Notes: a model not told the origin generated them from the letters alone. A DNA stretch of 64,000 nt from Stomoxys calcitrans (GCF_963082655.1 NC_081555.1:147709551-147773550); one strand, 5' to 3'. Positions 33,341 to 47,100 are shown, counted from the first letter of the stretch. Numbers and translations: made by a program.

Positions 33341-35409
33341 AGGAAAGGCTAAAGTCGGGCGGAACCGGGCCCGCTCCGCTGCGCCTTCTCCAATATCTTT
33401 TTAGGTTGGGGACACTGTGCCCTGAATGTGGATATCGAATTCGCGCCATTACAGCCCATGAAGCTGAAAGCGTTCAAATCCTGCCGAAAACATAGGCCAA
33501 AGCGATGTTTATCCCCTCTTAATGTTGGCGACATTTGCGAGGTACAATGCCATGCAGGGTCATTTAAAAAATTTTCCCCAAAGAGGTGTCGCACTGCGGA
33601 TCGCCGTTCGGACTCGGCTATAAAAAAGGTCCCCTATCATTGAGTTTAAACTTGAATCGGAATCGGGCGGCCATCGGCACTCGGAAGTTATTGAAATAAG
33701 ACATCAAATTTGTTCTTTATTCCCAACCGAAATGAAGTTCAGTTTAGGGGGTGCTTTAGGGCGTAACCAGAAGCAATTGGATCCTAAATTGGATGTCAAA
33801 TTCGTTTTCTACTCTCAAATACCTTTCATTTGAGTCCCATATTGTCATAATGGGTCAAATAACCCATTTGAAGTATCTTTAGGAGGAAAAGCGTTAACTC
33901 GAATAAAAATTTGAATATCATATTCGTAATCTATCCCTAATACCTTTCATTTGAGTCCCATATTGCCATGGTCGGCTAATATGCCCATTTGGGTGTATTT
34001 GGGGGTGGCCGACCTCCCATTACTTGGACCTAATGTTTTATGCCATATTTGTAATCTACTGCCTAATACTTTTCATTTGAGTCCCATAATGACCATATGA
34101 TATCTATTTAGAGGAGTACTAGGGTTGGGGGGGTCCTTGCTCCCAAATTTTTATACCATATTCGTTTTCTGGTCTCAAATACCTTTCATTTGATACCCTT
34201 ATTATGCCCATTGGACCATGGCCATGGAATGGCGTTTTTGGGGTAAGGGGGAGGGTGCGCCTCCACCCGATATCTAAAAATTATATAGCCTATGTTTCCT
34301 TCCAGACAAACATAAACAATCTATAAAAATTTTAAGAAAATCGGTGCAGCCAAGTATCATATAGTCAGAAGGGTCCCAAAGGCGTCTTTGAGGGGTGGCA
34401 TAACCCCCTATACTTCGTTTCCTTCCAGACAAACATACACAATCTATGACAATTTTAAGAAAATCGGTTCAGCCAAGTATCATATAGTAAGAAGGGTCCC
34501 AAAGGCGTCTTTGAGTTGTGGCGTGACTCCCTATAATCGATCTGATTTTGTATGCCAGATTCGAAATCTACTTCGGAATACCTTTCATTTGAGCCCCATA
34601 TTGAAATGAACGTTCAATATGTCTCCTTGGGGGGAGTTTTGGGGCTGGGGCGGCCCGATGGAAACTTAGATTCAAATTTTAATACCATATTCGTATTCTA
34701 CTCTCCAATACCTTTCATTTGATACCTATATTGTCATGATCAGTCCACTTTTGATTTTAAGTTGTGTTTTTTGGCATAAGGGGAACGTCCGTCCCCCTTC
34801 CGATACCGAAAAATTATATATCCTATGTTTCCTTTCAAACCAACCTACACAATATGCGAAAATTTCGAGAAAATCGGTTCTGCCGTTTTTCAGTCTATAC
34901 GGAACAAACAAACCGAGTCCCACATATCTGTAACTGGCTAATGTGCCCATTTTGGGCGTTTTTGTGGGGAAGGGGTGAGCCCCTATACTTTGACATGAAT
35001 TTGTATGCCAGATTCGTTATCTACTCCTGCATATTTTTCTTTTTATATCCATATTGTCCTTATCGGTCCACTTTTGATTTTGGGTAATGTTTTTGGGGTA
35101 ACGGTGGAGGGTCCGCCCCCTTTCGTTAACAATAAATTATAAAGCCTACTCCTACTTTCTGACCATATTCGTAATCTATTCCCGAATACCTTTCATTTGA
35201 GTACCATATTGTCATGATCGTCAAATAAACCTATTTTAAGGGGTTTTGGGGCCGGGTTGGCCTCCAAGGCATATGGACCTAACTTTTGTTATGAAATTCG
35301 TACTCTACTCTTGAATTTAAATCATTTAAATCCCATATTGTCCCGATCGGTCCACTTTTATTTTTGGGTAATACTTTTCCACCTGTCTGTCTGTGTTTTG
35401 TAATCAAGG
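33341..35409 (+). repeat. LTTG-type repeat block, multi-unit
   Basis: Opens with GAACCGGGCCCGCTCCGCT like 25441. Units with ACCTTTCATTTGAGTCCCATATTG recur about every 120-130 bp from 33820 to 35345. AAAATCGGTGCAGCCAAGTATC end-type words occur at 34340 and 34460, and a SINE body (33512-33690) sits inside. Probably two or more nested copies. Confidence 0.5.
33512..33690 (+). repeat. SINE body fragment
   Basis: GGCGACATTTGCGAGGTAC and CGGCTATAAAAAAGGTCCC match the SINE body; no tRNA-like head. Confidence 0.6.
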
Positions 35410-35720
35410 TACTGGTGGCATTCTACAAATGCAAATTGCAAATTTTGCCCATGAACATTCCACTAAGGAACAATGGCAAACTTCTCACCTATCAATGAGT
35501 GCAGTCCGAAACAAGTTTAAGCTCAATGACAAGGGGCCTCCTTTTTATAGCCGAGTCTGAACGGCGTGCCGCAGTGCGACACCTCTTTGGAGAAAAGTTT
35601 TACATACCACCGCTGAAAACTTTTTCTGGTGGTCTCGCCAGGAATCGAACCCAGGCGTTCAGCGTCATAGGCGGACATGCTAACCTCTGCGCTACGGTGG
35701 CCTCCATACTGGTGGCATTC
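35410..35720 (-). mobile_element. tRNA-derived SINE with perfect target-site duplication
   Basis: SINE 35424-35706, with TACTGGTGGCATTC exactly repeated at 35410-35423 and 35707-35720. The head has an A box (GTAGCGCAGAGGTTAGC) and a B box (GGTTCGATTCC). The exact duplication suggests a young insertion. Confidence 0.9.
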
Positions 35721-35879
35721 AATCAATAATCATTTTTGGGTTCTTTTGGCCAGGCACTAACTCTCAGAATTTAGGTGAAAATCGGTATAGACTTATATAC
35801 ACCTCCCATTGGGGACGTAGACAGAATGTGACGGCCCCCCAAATTTTTCAAAATCGAAAATTGCCTAAAATTTATGTAA

Positions 35880-36476
35880 CTGTGAAATTGGTAAAAATAT
35901 GCATGCAGAAACTGACTTTCAATAACCGTGATAAGTATGGTCCGATTCGGTCTATAACCTGATATACCTCCCATATAATCCTATCACCCGATTTGACTTC
36001 TCGAGCCCCTGAGAGCCGCATATTTTGTCTAATTTGGCTATTATTTCGTACGTAGTGCTCCGATGTAATTTCCAACAACTGTGCTAAGTACGGTCTATAT
36101 CGGTATATAACCTGATATAGCTCCCATATATACCGATTCTTGAGCCCTTGGAAGCCGTAAATTTTTTCCCGTTTTGGCTAAAATTTTGCATGTGATGTTC
36201 CGTTGTGACTCTCTAGAACTGTGCATAGTACGGTCCCAATCGGTGTATAACCTGATATAGCTCCCATAAAAACCGATCTCCCGATTTGGCTTCTTGAACC
36301 CTTACAAGCCCCCAACTATGGTCCAATTTAGCTAAAACTTTGCACAGAGTGCTTTGTAATGACTTCCGACAACTATGCCAAGTACGGTCCGAATCTGTCT
36401 ATAACCTGATATAGCTCACATTTAAACCGATTTCCCAATTTGACTTCTTGAGTCCTTACAAGCTGTAATTTTTGTT
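35880..36476 (+). repeat. INE-A fragment
   Basis: Four diverged units with AACCTGATATAGCTCCCATAT and GACTTCTTGAGCC; no ends. Confidence 0.6.
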
Positions 36477-36478
36477 TT

Positions 36479-37515
36479 TATACCCACCACCGAAGGATGG
36501 GGGTATATTCATTTTGTCATTCCGTTTGCAACATATCGAAATATTCATTTCCGACCCTATCAAGTATATAGATTCTTGATCGTGATAAAAGTCTAAGACG
36601 ATCTAGCCATGTCCGTCTGTCTGTCGGTCCGTCTATCGGTCCGTCTGTCCGTTGAAATCACGCTTCAGTCTTTAAAAATAGAGATATTGAGCTGAAATTT
36701 TGCAAAGATCCTTCCTTTTGTCCATAGGCAGTTTCGGTTAGTAGATGGGATATATCGGACTATATCTTGATAGGGCGCCCACATAGGCCGGTCTCTCGAT
36801 TTAAGGCCTTGGTTCCATAAAAAGCCCATTTATTGTCCGATTTCGCCGAAATTTGGGACAGTGAGTTATGTTAGACCCTCGACATCCTTCGGCAGATCGG
36901 TTCAGATTTGGATATAGCTGCCTCATAGACTGACCCCTCGATTTAAGGTTTTAGGTCCTTAAAAGGCGTATTTATTGTCCGATTTCGGCGAAATTTTGGA
37001 CAGTGAGTTGTGTGAGGCCCCCCGACATCTCTCTGCAATTTTGCGCAGATCGGTACAGATTTGGATATAGCTGCCATATAGACCGATCTCTCGACTTAGG
37101 GTCTCGGGCCCATAAAAGGAGCATTTATTGTCCGATTTCGCTGAAATTTGAAACAGTGAGTTGTGTCAGGCCCTTCGACACCCTTCTTCAATTTGGCTCT
37201 CATCGGCGCAGATTTGGATATAGCTGCCATATAGACCGATCTCTCGATTTAAAGACTTTGCCCCATAACAGGCGCATTTATTTTCCGATGTCGCCAAAAT
37301 TTGGGACAATTTGACCTAGATCGGTTCAGATTTTGATATAGCTACCATATAGCCCGATCTCTCTATTCAAATTATTGGCGCATTTATAATCTATGTCCCT
37401 GAAATTTGACAAAGTGACTTATGTTAGGCTTTTCGACAACCGTGTCGTATATGGTTCAGATCGGTCTATATTTGGATATGGCTACCAAAGAGACCAATAT
37501 TGTGTTCTACAAAAT
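36479..37515 (+). mobile_element. INE-B element running into the assembly gap
   Basis: TATACCCACCACCGAAGG start, CTGTCTGTCGGTCCGTCTATCGG run and units with GCTGCCATATAGACCGATC. Its far end is lost in the N run. Confidence 0.75.
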
Positions 37516-37715
37516 NNNNNNNNNNNNNNNNNNNNNNNNNNNNNNNNNNNNNNNNNNNNNNNNNNNNNNNNNNNNNNNNNNNNNNNNNNNNNNNNNNNNN
37601 NNNNNNNNNNNNNNNNNNNNNNNNNNNNNNNNNNNNNNNNNNNNNNNNNNNNNNNNNNNNNNNNNNNNNNNNNNNNNNNNNNNNNNNNNNNNNNNNNNNN
37701 NNNNNNNNNNNNNNN
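37516..37715. other. Assembly gap (200 N)
   Basis: Exactly 200 undetermined bases with INE-B sequence on both sides. The round size suggests a placeholder. Frames crossing it are meaningless. Confidence 0.99.
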
Positions 37716-39134
37716 ATCCATTTCCGACCATATAAAGTACATTTATTCTTGATCAGCGTAAAAATCTAAGACGATCTAGCAATGTCCGTCCGTCTGTTCG
37801 TCTGTCTGTTGAAATCACACCACGGTCTTTAAAAAGAGAAATATTGAGCTGAAATTTTGCACAGATTATTTTTTTGTCCATAAGCAGGTTAAATTTGAAG
37901 ATGGGCTCTATCGGACTATATCTTCATATAGCCCCCATATAGACCGATCCACCGATTTATGGTCCTAGGCCCATAAAAGCCACATTTATTGTCTGATTTT
38001 GCTGAAATCTGGGACAATGAGTTTTGTTAGGTCCTTCAATATCCTTCTTTAATTTGGCCCAGACCGGTTCAGATTTGGATATAGCTGCCATATAGACCGA
38101 TCCGCCGATTTATGGTCTTAGGCCTATGAAAGCCACATTTATTGTCCGATTTTGCTGAAATTTGGGACAATGAGTTATGTTAGGCCCTTCGACATCCTTC
38201 TTCAATTTGGCCCAGATCGGTTCAGATTTGGATATAGCTACCATATAGACCGATCCTCCGATTTATGGTCTTAGGCCTATAAAACCCACATTTATCGTCC
38301 GATTTTGCTGAAATTTGGGACAGTCCATCCACATTCTTCTTCTATTTGGCCCAGATCTGTCCAGATTTGCATATAGCTGCCATATACACCGATCTCTCGA
38401 TTTAAGGCTTTGGGCCCATAAAAGGCGCATTTTTTGTCCGATGTCACCGAAATTTGGGACAGCGAGTTGTGTTAGGATCTTAAACGTTCCCTTTTTAACT
38501 TGGCTCTGATCAGTCCAGATTTGGATATAGCTACCATATAGACCGATCCCTCGATATAAGGCTTTGGGCCCATAAAAGGCTCATTTATTGTCCGATTTTG
38601 CCAACATTTAAGACGTGAGTTGTGTTGGGTCCTTCGATATCCTTCCTTAATTTGGCCGGTATCGGTCCAGATTTAGATATAGCTGTCATATAGACCGATC
38701 TATCGATTTAAGATTTTCGGACCATAAAAGGCGCATTTCGCCGAAAATAAGGACAGTGAGTTGTGTTAGCCCTCTTCAATTTGGCTCAGAACGGTTCTGA
38801 TTGGATGTAGCTGCTATACAGATCGATCTCTCGATATATGGTTTTGACACCATAGAAGGCGCATTTATTGTCCGATTTCGCCGAAATTTTAAACAGTGAT
38901 CTGTGTCATTCCCTTCGACAGTCCACTTTAATTTGGCTCAGATTGGTTCAGATGTGGATAAAGCTGCCATATATGCTAATTTTTCGATTTACAGTCTTGG
39001 CTTCACAAAAGGCGCATTTTTAATCCGATTTCGCTGAATTTGGGACTGTGACTTTTGTAAGGCTTTTCGAAATCCTTGTCGTATATGGTTCAGATCGGTT
39101 GATTTTTGGATATATATTTTAAAAAGATCAATAT
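37716..39134 (+). mobile_element. INE-B element, first part
   Basis: Enters from the gap at ATCCATTTCCGACCATATAAAG, so its TATACCC end is in the N run. About eight 150-bp units follow. Interrupted after AAAAAGATCAATAT by the type Z element and resumes at 40263 with TTGTTATACACAATTG, which is continuous in the intact copy at 11095. Confidence 0.75.
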
Positions 39135-39574
39135 ATATACCCTACACCACTACTGTGGTACAGGGTATTATAACATAGTGAATTAGTTTGTAATACCCAA
39201 AGGGAAGAGAGATAGACCCATTGATAAGTATACCTATCGACTTAGAATCACTTTCTGATTCGATTTAGCTATGTCCGTCCGTCTGTCTGTCCATGTTTAT
39301 TTGTGTACAAACTACAGGTCGTAGTTTTCTTCCGATCGTCTTAAAATTTGGTACAGGCATGTTTTTCGGCCTAGAGACGAAGCCTATTGAAATTGGAAAA
39401 ACCGGTTCAGATCTGGATAAAGCTCCCATATATATGTTCGTCCGATTTTCAGTAATAATGCAACAAAATGGTCATTTGTTAACCGATTCTCTCGAAATTT
39501 GGGAGGAGAGATTTCTTTACGACTTTCGCCATTACTGGTGAATTTCATGGATATCGGTTTAGATTTAGACATAG

Positions 39575-39616
<42 letters not shown>

Positions 39617-40262
39617 CCGATTTTCACTCCTAGAGCCACTGCAAGCACAGTTATTGACCAATCTTGCCAAAATATTGCACAACGCTTTCCTCGACGACTA
39701 CTACAATAAATATAGAGTTTGGTCAAAATCGATTCAGGTTTACATATAGCTCCCATATATATATTCGTCCGATTTGCAGTAATATTGCAATAAAATGGTC
39801 TTTTGTTAACCGATTTTCTCGAAATTCGGCAGGAGGGATTTTCTTATGACTGTCGACATTATTGGTGAATTTCATGGAAATCGGTTCAGATTTAGATATA
39901 GCTGTCATATATGTATATCGCCAGATTTTCAAACCCAAGAGCCACTGCAAGTGCATTGTTTGACCAATCTTGCCAAAATATTGCAAAACGCTTTCCCCGA
40001 CAACTACCACATTATCTGAGAAGTTTGCTCGGAATCGGTTCATAATTAGATATAGCTCCCATATATACGTTCGTCAGATTTTGGGTAATTTGACATAATG
40101 TTGCTATTTGTCAGCGGTAGTTTTTACAGTTTGAACATATTTGCTCGCCGAGGTCCATCAAAATTGGCTCAGAATTAGATATAGGTCCCACATTGTACTT
40201 ATAGGGTAGGTGTAGGGTATTATACAGTCGGCACCGCCCGACTTTTGCCCTTCCTTACTGGT
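39135..40262 (+). mobile_element. Type Z INE-like element nested in INE-B
   Basis: Starts ATACCCTACACCACTACTGTGG and ends GTAGGGTATTATACAGTCGGC and GGCACCGCCCGACTTTTGCC. Shares INE architecture (subterminal ACCCTACAC/GTGTAGGGT inverted repeat, GTCCGTCCGTCTGTCTGTCC run) but its units and ends differ. Contains a (TA)n run near 39581-39611. Confidence 0.7.
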
Positions 40263-40457
40263 TTGTTATACACAATTGAATAATGACTTGTACTTATTAG
40301 TATATGGTCCAAATCGGCACATATTTCGATATAGCTACTATGGGGAATTAGGTATGCAGTTTTCACCCGATTTTGACGAAAGGTGGTTTACATATATACC
40401 CGAGGTAGTGGATATCCAAAGTTCGGCCAGGCCGAACTTAACGCCTTTTTACTTGCT
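40263..40457 (+). mobile_element. INE-B element, second part
   Basis: ATATATACCCGAGGTAGTGG, TTCGGCCAGGCCGAACTTAA and CGCCTTTTTACTTGC close the element begun at 37716. It ends 330 bp before the A2 start codon. Confidence 0.72.
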
Positions 40458-40787
40458 TAAATTCGTTATACTAAAATCTAGTTTAACCTTTGTTCCAATT
40501 AGTTGTCATCAAATTCAAGTAGTGGACTGAAATTTTCTCTCACAAAAGGTTTACCTAACTACTTAAATAACACTAGGCACAGATTTGTAAAAGAACCAAA
40601 AGTAACGTATTCTAATTTTCAGTCCTTTTGGCCCTGTCCAATTAACTCAATTAGATAAAAATCAAGCAATCACTAATAATGAGTGGAAAATCTTGCATAA
40701 CTAACAATCGATTTAAGGACTACAAGATAATGCCCACAAATTATACCGTAAACAAAAATTTCTAAAGTTAATATAAAGAGTATCGTA
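40458..40787 (+). promoter_or_regulatory. A2 5' flank, presumed promoter region
   Basis: The only repeat-free DNA directly upstream of A2. ATATAAAG at 40771-40778 is only 10 bases from the ATG, too near for an ordinary TATA box. No firm core promoter motif seen. Confidence 0.3.
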
Positions 40788-41113
40788 ATGTCTGTCGGTT
40801 GGAAATTTGTAGCCACGGTTATAGTGGTCATTTCATTTGTGCACAGTTCTCATATAGAAAGTAGTCAACATTTGTACGACTCCATACGAGTCATTGTGAA
40901 CGATCCCAAGAGTCTGTTTCAAAGGAAACTTTTATTTTATGCCAACTATAAGCCAAATACGAATACAGCTCGCTACTATTTCAATGATCTGGTCAATTAC
41001 ATAGCTCCTGATATGGCCAACATTTCCTATAAAATTTTATTTCAAAATCAAAAGACCTTTCGCAAGACAAAAACTTTAAAGGTTTTGCTTTTTGAGGACA
41101 GAGATGCCCTCAG
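40788..41113 (+). CDS. A2 exon 1
   Basis: ATG with G at -3. Encodes the signal peptide and the start of the amino-terminal domain, ending LLFEDRDALR at CTCAG|GTAATT. The following intron is only 63 bp. Confidence 0.88.
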
Positions 41114-44100
41114 GTAATTCGAGTGTAAAAATTTAATATTTTTTCTACTGCTAAAAATTGTGTGATGTCTTTTTAGTTATTTCTATGCTAAAATCAATAA
41201 AACCGGCAATTATAATCTCTCATACAATCTAATGCACATATCGACCATAACCACATTCGATGTGGATGTCATAACCAAAGTCTTTGCCCATCTATACCGC
41301 CTGAGTATTCTTAATGTGGCCCTATTGGTGAATTTACTCGAAGAGGATATCATAATGGTGACCTACTTTCCATTTACCCCCGACAAGTGTCACAGTATTA
41401 AACCGGTTATTGTGAATCGTTATGATCCCATACAACATCAGTGGGTACATAAAAACTATTTTCCACCCAAAGTGCGAAATTTGTATGGTTGCCCTTTGAC
41501 ATGTGCCGCTTGGAATGAATTTCCCTACATCAATTTGGAGTACAACAGCAATGGTAATGATGTCACCAAGTATAAGGGATTTGAAGGGAAACTTTTGCAA
41601 TTTCTTGCTGAATCACTAAACTTTACTACCAAGGTGTACATCTTGAACTCAACGGAAGTAGATGAGACATTCAAAGAACCAGATTTAATATTCAAGGAGG
41701 TAAGTGTGCCAACTTACCAGTCTTGACAAGAGAAACAAGTGTAAACGCATTTAGTACAGCCCGGCTTAACTTTGTATACCAACCACCATCACGAATAATT
41801 ATGTTATAGGAATTGCATCGATATTAGAATGAAAACAAGCAAAAACGTGCTAAGTTCGGCTGGGCCGAATCTTTTATACCCTCCACCATAGATCGAATTT
41901 GTCGAGTTCTTTTCCCGTCATCTCTTCTTAGGCAAAAAAAGGATAAAAGAAAAGATTTGATCTGCTATTAGATCAATATCAAGTTATGGTCTAATTAGGA
42001 CCATAATTATATTGGGTTGCCCAAAAAGTAATTGCGGATTTTTTAAAAGAAAGTATATGCATTTTTAATAAAACTTAGAATGAACTTTAATCAAATATAC
42101 TTTTTTTACACTTTTTTTCTATAGCAAGCTAAAAGTAACAGCCGATAACTGACAGAAGAAAGAATGCAATTACAGAGTTACAAGAATTGCGCTCTCTATT
42201 GGTTGAAGAAACAAAGATTAAAGATCAGTTTATATGGCAGCTATATTAAGTTATATACCGATTTGAACTATACTAAGCACATTTGTTGGAATTCATAGCG
42301 AAACAAGTCGTGCAAAATTTCAGCCAAATCGGATAGGAATTGCGTCCTCTAGTGGCTCAAGAAGTCAAGACCCAAGATCGGTTTATATGGCAGCTATATT
42401 AAAACATGGACCGAATAAAACTATACTTAGCGTAGTTGTTGGAAGTGATACTGAAACACTGCGTGCAAAATTTCAATAAAATCGTGAGAGAATGGGGCCC
42501 TCTAGAGGCTTAAGAACTCAAGACCCAAGATCGGTTTACATGGCAGCTATATCAAAACATGGACCGATATGGCCCATTTACAATCCCAACTGACCTACGC
42601 TAATAAAAAGTATTTGACCAAATTTCAAGCGGCTAGCTTTACTCCTACGAAAGTTAGCGTGTTTTCGACAGCCAGGTGGACGGACGGACATGGCTAGATC
42701 GACATAAAATGTCACCACGATCAAGAATATATACTTTATGGGGTCTCAGACGTATATTTCGAGTAGTTACAAACAGAATGACGAAATAGAATACCCCCAT
42801 CCTATGTTGGAGGGTATAAAAATAGGACCATAAATTCGCTTTGATAGTCCGAACAAAATTTTGTAAGGCCGAGGTGATCAACTTTAAATTCCCACCAATG
42901 GGCCCCTGGGACTTCAAGGGCCCTGAAATTTTGCATAAAAACTGTAAAATCAGCTATAACCATGTAAGATTTCATGAAGATACTTCTATCCGTTCCAAAA
43001 TGCCTGCCTTATTTCCACTTATTTTTGTTACCATCCCACTGTGCGAGAAGGACGAGAACGCCGGCAACGACTACAACGCTTGTTAACCACTGCTTTCTAT
43101 GTTTGCACCCACTCCATGCACCGGTTACATATCACCGACACCGATATATGATGAAACCGGTTCAGGCCAACCGAAAAGTACCAGGGTCTGGTGTTATTTT
43201 CAATAGCGTGCGGAGAAAGCAATCTGTGATGTGCCTCTCCCATGACGAAAAAAAAGGCGAACATGTACACCGACAGCCCTTATCGATGCTGCCATGGGAT
43301 CGACCTACATTTGGATATAGCCTCCATATATACCCAACTCCCGATTTAAGGTCTTGGGACCGTTAAAGGGGCATTTATCACAGGATTTTATTGAAATTCG
43401 GCAAAGATTGTTATGTTAAGACCAACTGGATTCTTGTGATATGGTATAGACGGGACTATATTGGGATATAGCTGCCATATATGGGTTGCCCAAAAAGTAA
43501 TTGCGGATTTTTCATATGGTCGGCGTTGACAAATGTTTTCACAGCTTGTGACTCTGTAATTGTATTCTTTCATCTGTCAGTTATCAGCTGTTACTTTTAG
43601 CTTGATTTAGAAAAAAAGGTGAAAAAAATATATTTGATTAAAGTTCATTCTAAGTTTTATTAAAAATGCATTTACTTTCTTTTAAAAAATCCGCAATTAC
43701 TTTTTGGGCAACCCAATAGCTTATAGAAAAATATTTTTTTAAATTTTTTTAATTTTTATACCCACCACCGAAGGATGGGGGTATATTCATTTTGTCATTC
43801 CGTTTGCAACACATCGAAATATCCATTTCCGACCCTATAAAGTATATATATTCTTGATCAGCGTGAAAATCTAAGACGATCTAGACATGTCCGTCCGTCT
43901 GTCCGTCTGTCCGTCTGTCTGTTGAAATCACGCTACAGCCTTTAAAAATAGAGATATTGAGCTGAAATTTTGCACAGATTCTTTTCTTGCCCATAAGCAG
44001 GTTAAGTTCGAAGATGGGCTATATCGGACTATATCTTGATATAGCCCCCATATAGACCGATCCGCCGATTTGGGGTCTTAGGCCCATAAAAGCCACATTT

Positions 44101-47100
44101 ATTATCCGATTTTGCTGAAATTTGGGACAGTGAGTTGTGTTAAGCCCCTCGACATCCTTCGTCAATTTGGCTCAGATCGGTCCAGATTTGGATATAGCTG
44201 CCATATAGACCGATCCTCAGATTTAGGGTCTTAGGCCCATAAAAGCCACATTTTATATCCGATTTGGATGAAAATTGACACAGTGAGTTGTGTTAGGCCC
44301 TTCAACATTCTTCGTCAATTTGGCCCAGATCGGTCCAGATTTGGATATAGCTGCCATATAGACCGATCCTCCAATTTATGGTCTTAGGCCCATAAAAGCC
44401 ACATTTATAATCCGATTTCGCTGAAATTTGGGACAGTGAGTTGCGTTGAGCCCTTCAACATCCTTCATCAATTTGGCCTAGATCGGTCCAAATTTGGATA
44501 TAGCTGCCATATAGACCGATCCTCCGATTTATGGTCTTAGGCCCATAAAAGCCACATTTACTATCCGATTTTGCTGAAATTTGGGACAGTGAGTTGCGTT
44601 GAGCCCTTCGATATCCTTCGTCAATTTCGCTCAGATCGGTCCAAATTTGGATATAGCTGCCATATAGACCGATCCTCCGATTTATGGTCTTAGGCCCATA
44701 AAAGCCACATTTATTATCCGATTTTGCTGAAATTTAGGACAGTGAGTTGCCTTAGGCCCTTCGACATCTTTCTTTTATTTGGCCCTGATCGGTTCAGATT
44801 TGGATATAGCTGCCATATAGACCGATCTCTCGATTTAAGGTTTTGGGCCCATAAAAAGCGCATTTATTGTCCGATGCCGCCGAAATTTGGGACAATGACT
44901 TGTGTTGGGACCTTCGATATTTGTCTTCAATTTGGCTTAGATCGGTCCAGATTTGGATATAGCTGCCATATAGACCGATCTCTCGGTTGAACAATGTCTT
45001 GTACTTATAAGCATTTGGTCTAAATCGGATGATAGCTATAGAGCTGCTATGTGGCATAAGGTATGCATTTTTCACTGGATTTTGACGAAATGTGGTTCAC
45101 ATATATACCCGAGGTGGTGGGTATCCAAAGTTCGGCCCGGCCGAACTTAACGCCTTCTTACTTGTTTTTTTTTTTTGCTTGAATTTTCTTAAGACTATTA
45201 TAAAAAAAAATTTAAAAATTATTGTTGTTGAGCGTGTACTTCTTGTCCTCTGCCCTGTGCGCAAGTGTTGCAGCAATGTAAAAGTGTGCTATGTTCTCCG
45301 CAAACAGCGTTGCTGGAGCTGAAGCAATATGCCCGCGTTTTCCGCTGCCGCCCGTACTCAGAACGGCAAAGCTTACATGACGGTCTACTTGACCTAGCCG
45401 CAAACGACGGTACATTGCCTTCCATCGGTCTTGGTAATACCTGAAATGAAAAGAAAAATAAACAAGTAAGAAGGCGTTAAGTTCGGCCGGGCCGAACTTT
45501 GGATACCCACCACCTCGGGTATATATGCGAACTACATTTTGTCAAAATCCAGTGAAAAATGCATACCTTATGCCCCATAGCAGCTCTATAGATATCATCC
45601 GATTTAGACCAAATGCTTATAAGTACAAGTCATTGTTCAACCGAGAGATCGGTCTATATGGCAGCTATATCCAAATCTAGACCGATCTGAGCCAAATTGA
45701 AGACAAATATCGAAGGGCCCAACACAAGTCATTATCCCCAATTTCGGCGACATCGGACAATAAATGCGCTTTTTATGGGCCCAAAACCTTAAATCGAGAG
45801 ATCGGTCTATATGGCAGCTATATCCAAATCTGAACCGATCTGGGCCAAATTGACGAAGGATGTCGAAGGGCTCAACGCAACTCACTGTCCCAAATTTCAG
45901 CAAAATCGGATAATAAATGTGGCTTTTATGGGCCTAAGATCATTAATCGGAGGATCGGTCTATACGGCAGCTATATCCAAATTTGGACCGATCTGGACCA
46001 AATTGACGAAGAATGTCGAAGGGCTCAACGCAACTCACTGTCCCAAATTTCAGCAAAATCGGATAATAAATGTGGCTTTTATGGGCCTCAGACCATAAAT
46101 CGGAGGATCGGTCTATATGGCAGCTATATCCAAATCTGGACCGATCTGGCCCAAATTGACGGAGGATGTCGAAGAGCTCAACGCAACTCACTGTCCCATA
46201 TTTCAGCAAAATCGGATAATAAATGTGGCTTTTATGGGCCTAAGACCCTAAATCGGAGGATCGGTCTATATGGCAGCTATATCCAAATCTGGACCGATCT
46301 GGGCCAAATTGACGAATAATGTTGAAGGGCCTAACGCAACTCACTGTGCCAAATTTCATCCAAATCGGATATAAAATGTGGCTTTTATGGGCCCAAGACC
46401 CTAAACCTGAGGATCGGTCTATATGGCAGCTATATCCAAATTTGGACCGATCGTCAAATTGACGAAGGATGTCGAAGGGCCCAACACAACTCACTGTCCC
46501 AAATTTCAGCAAAATCGGATAATAAATGTGGCTTTTATAGGCCTAAGACCCCAAATCGGCGGATCGGTCTATATGGGGGCTATATCAAGATATAGTCCAA
46601 TATAGCCCTTCTTCGAACTTAACCTGCTTATGGACAAAAAAAGAATCTGTGCAAAATTTCAGCTCAATATCTCAATTTTTAAAGACTGTAGCGTGATTTC
46701 AACAGACAGACGGACGGACATGTCTAGATCGTCTTAGATTTTTACGCTGATCAAGAATATATATACTTTATAGGGTCGGAAATGGATATTTCGATGTGTT
46801 GCAAACGGAATGAAAAAATTAATATACCCCCATCCTTCGGTGGTGGGTATAAAAACAAATAGCAATTTGAAGATGTTTTCTTACCCTGACATCCAATGCT
46901 TCCATCGCATTGCGTATCCTTGGATACGAGGTTATATGGTTGTTCAGGGCACGTTCTTCGATATTTGTTATGGCCAATTGTTTCGTTTGCAGCAACAAGA
47001 ACGACCGCCGTCTGTCACTCCTTTTTATAGGCTCCATTTCGTTGTTAATTTGTAAAAACAGCCAATGCAGGGACGTCCAACATATTATAAAACATGGCCA

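Noticed and set aside
37393..37769. ORFs of 74-119 codons around 37.5 kb
   Set aside because: They cross the 200-N gap and consist mostly of undetermined residues.
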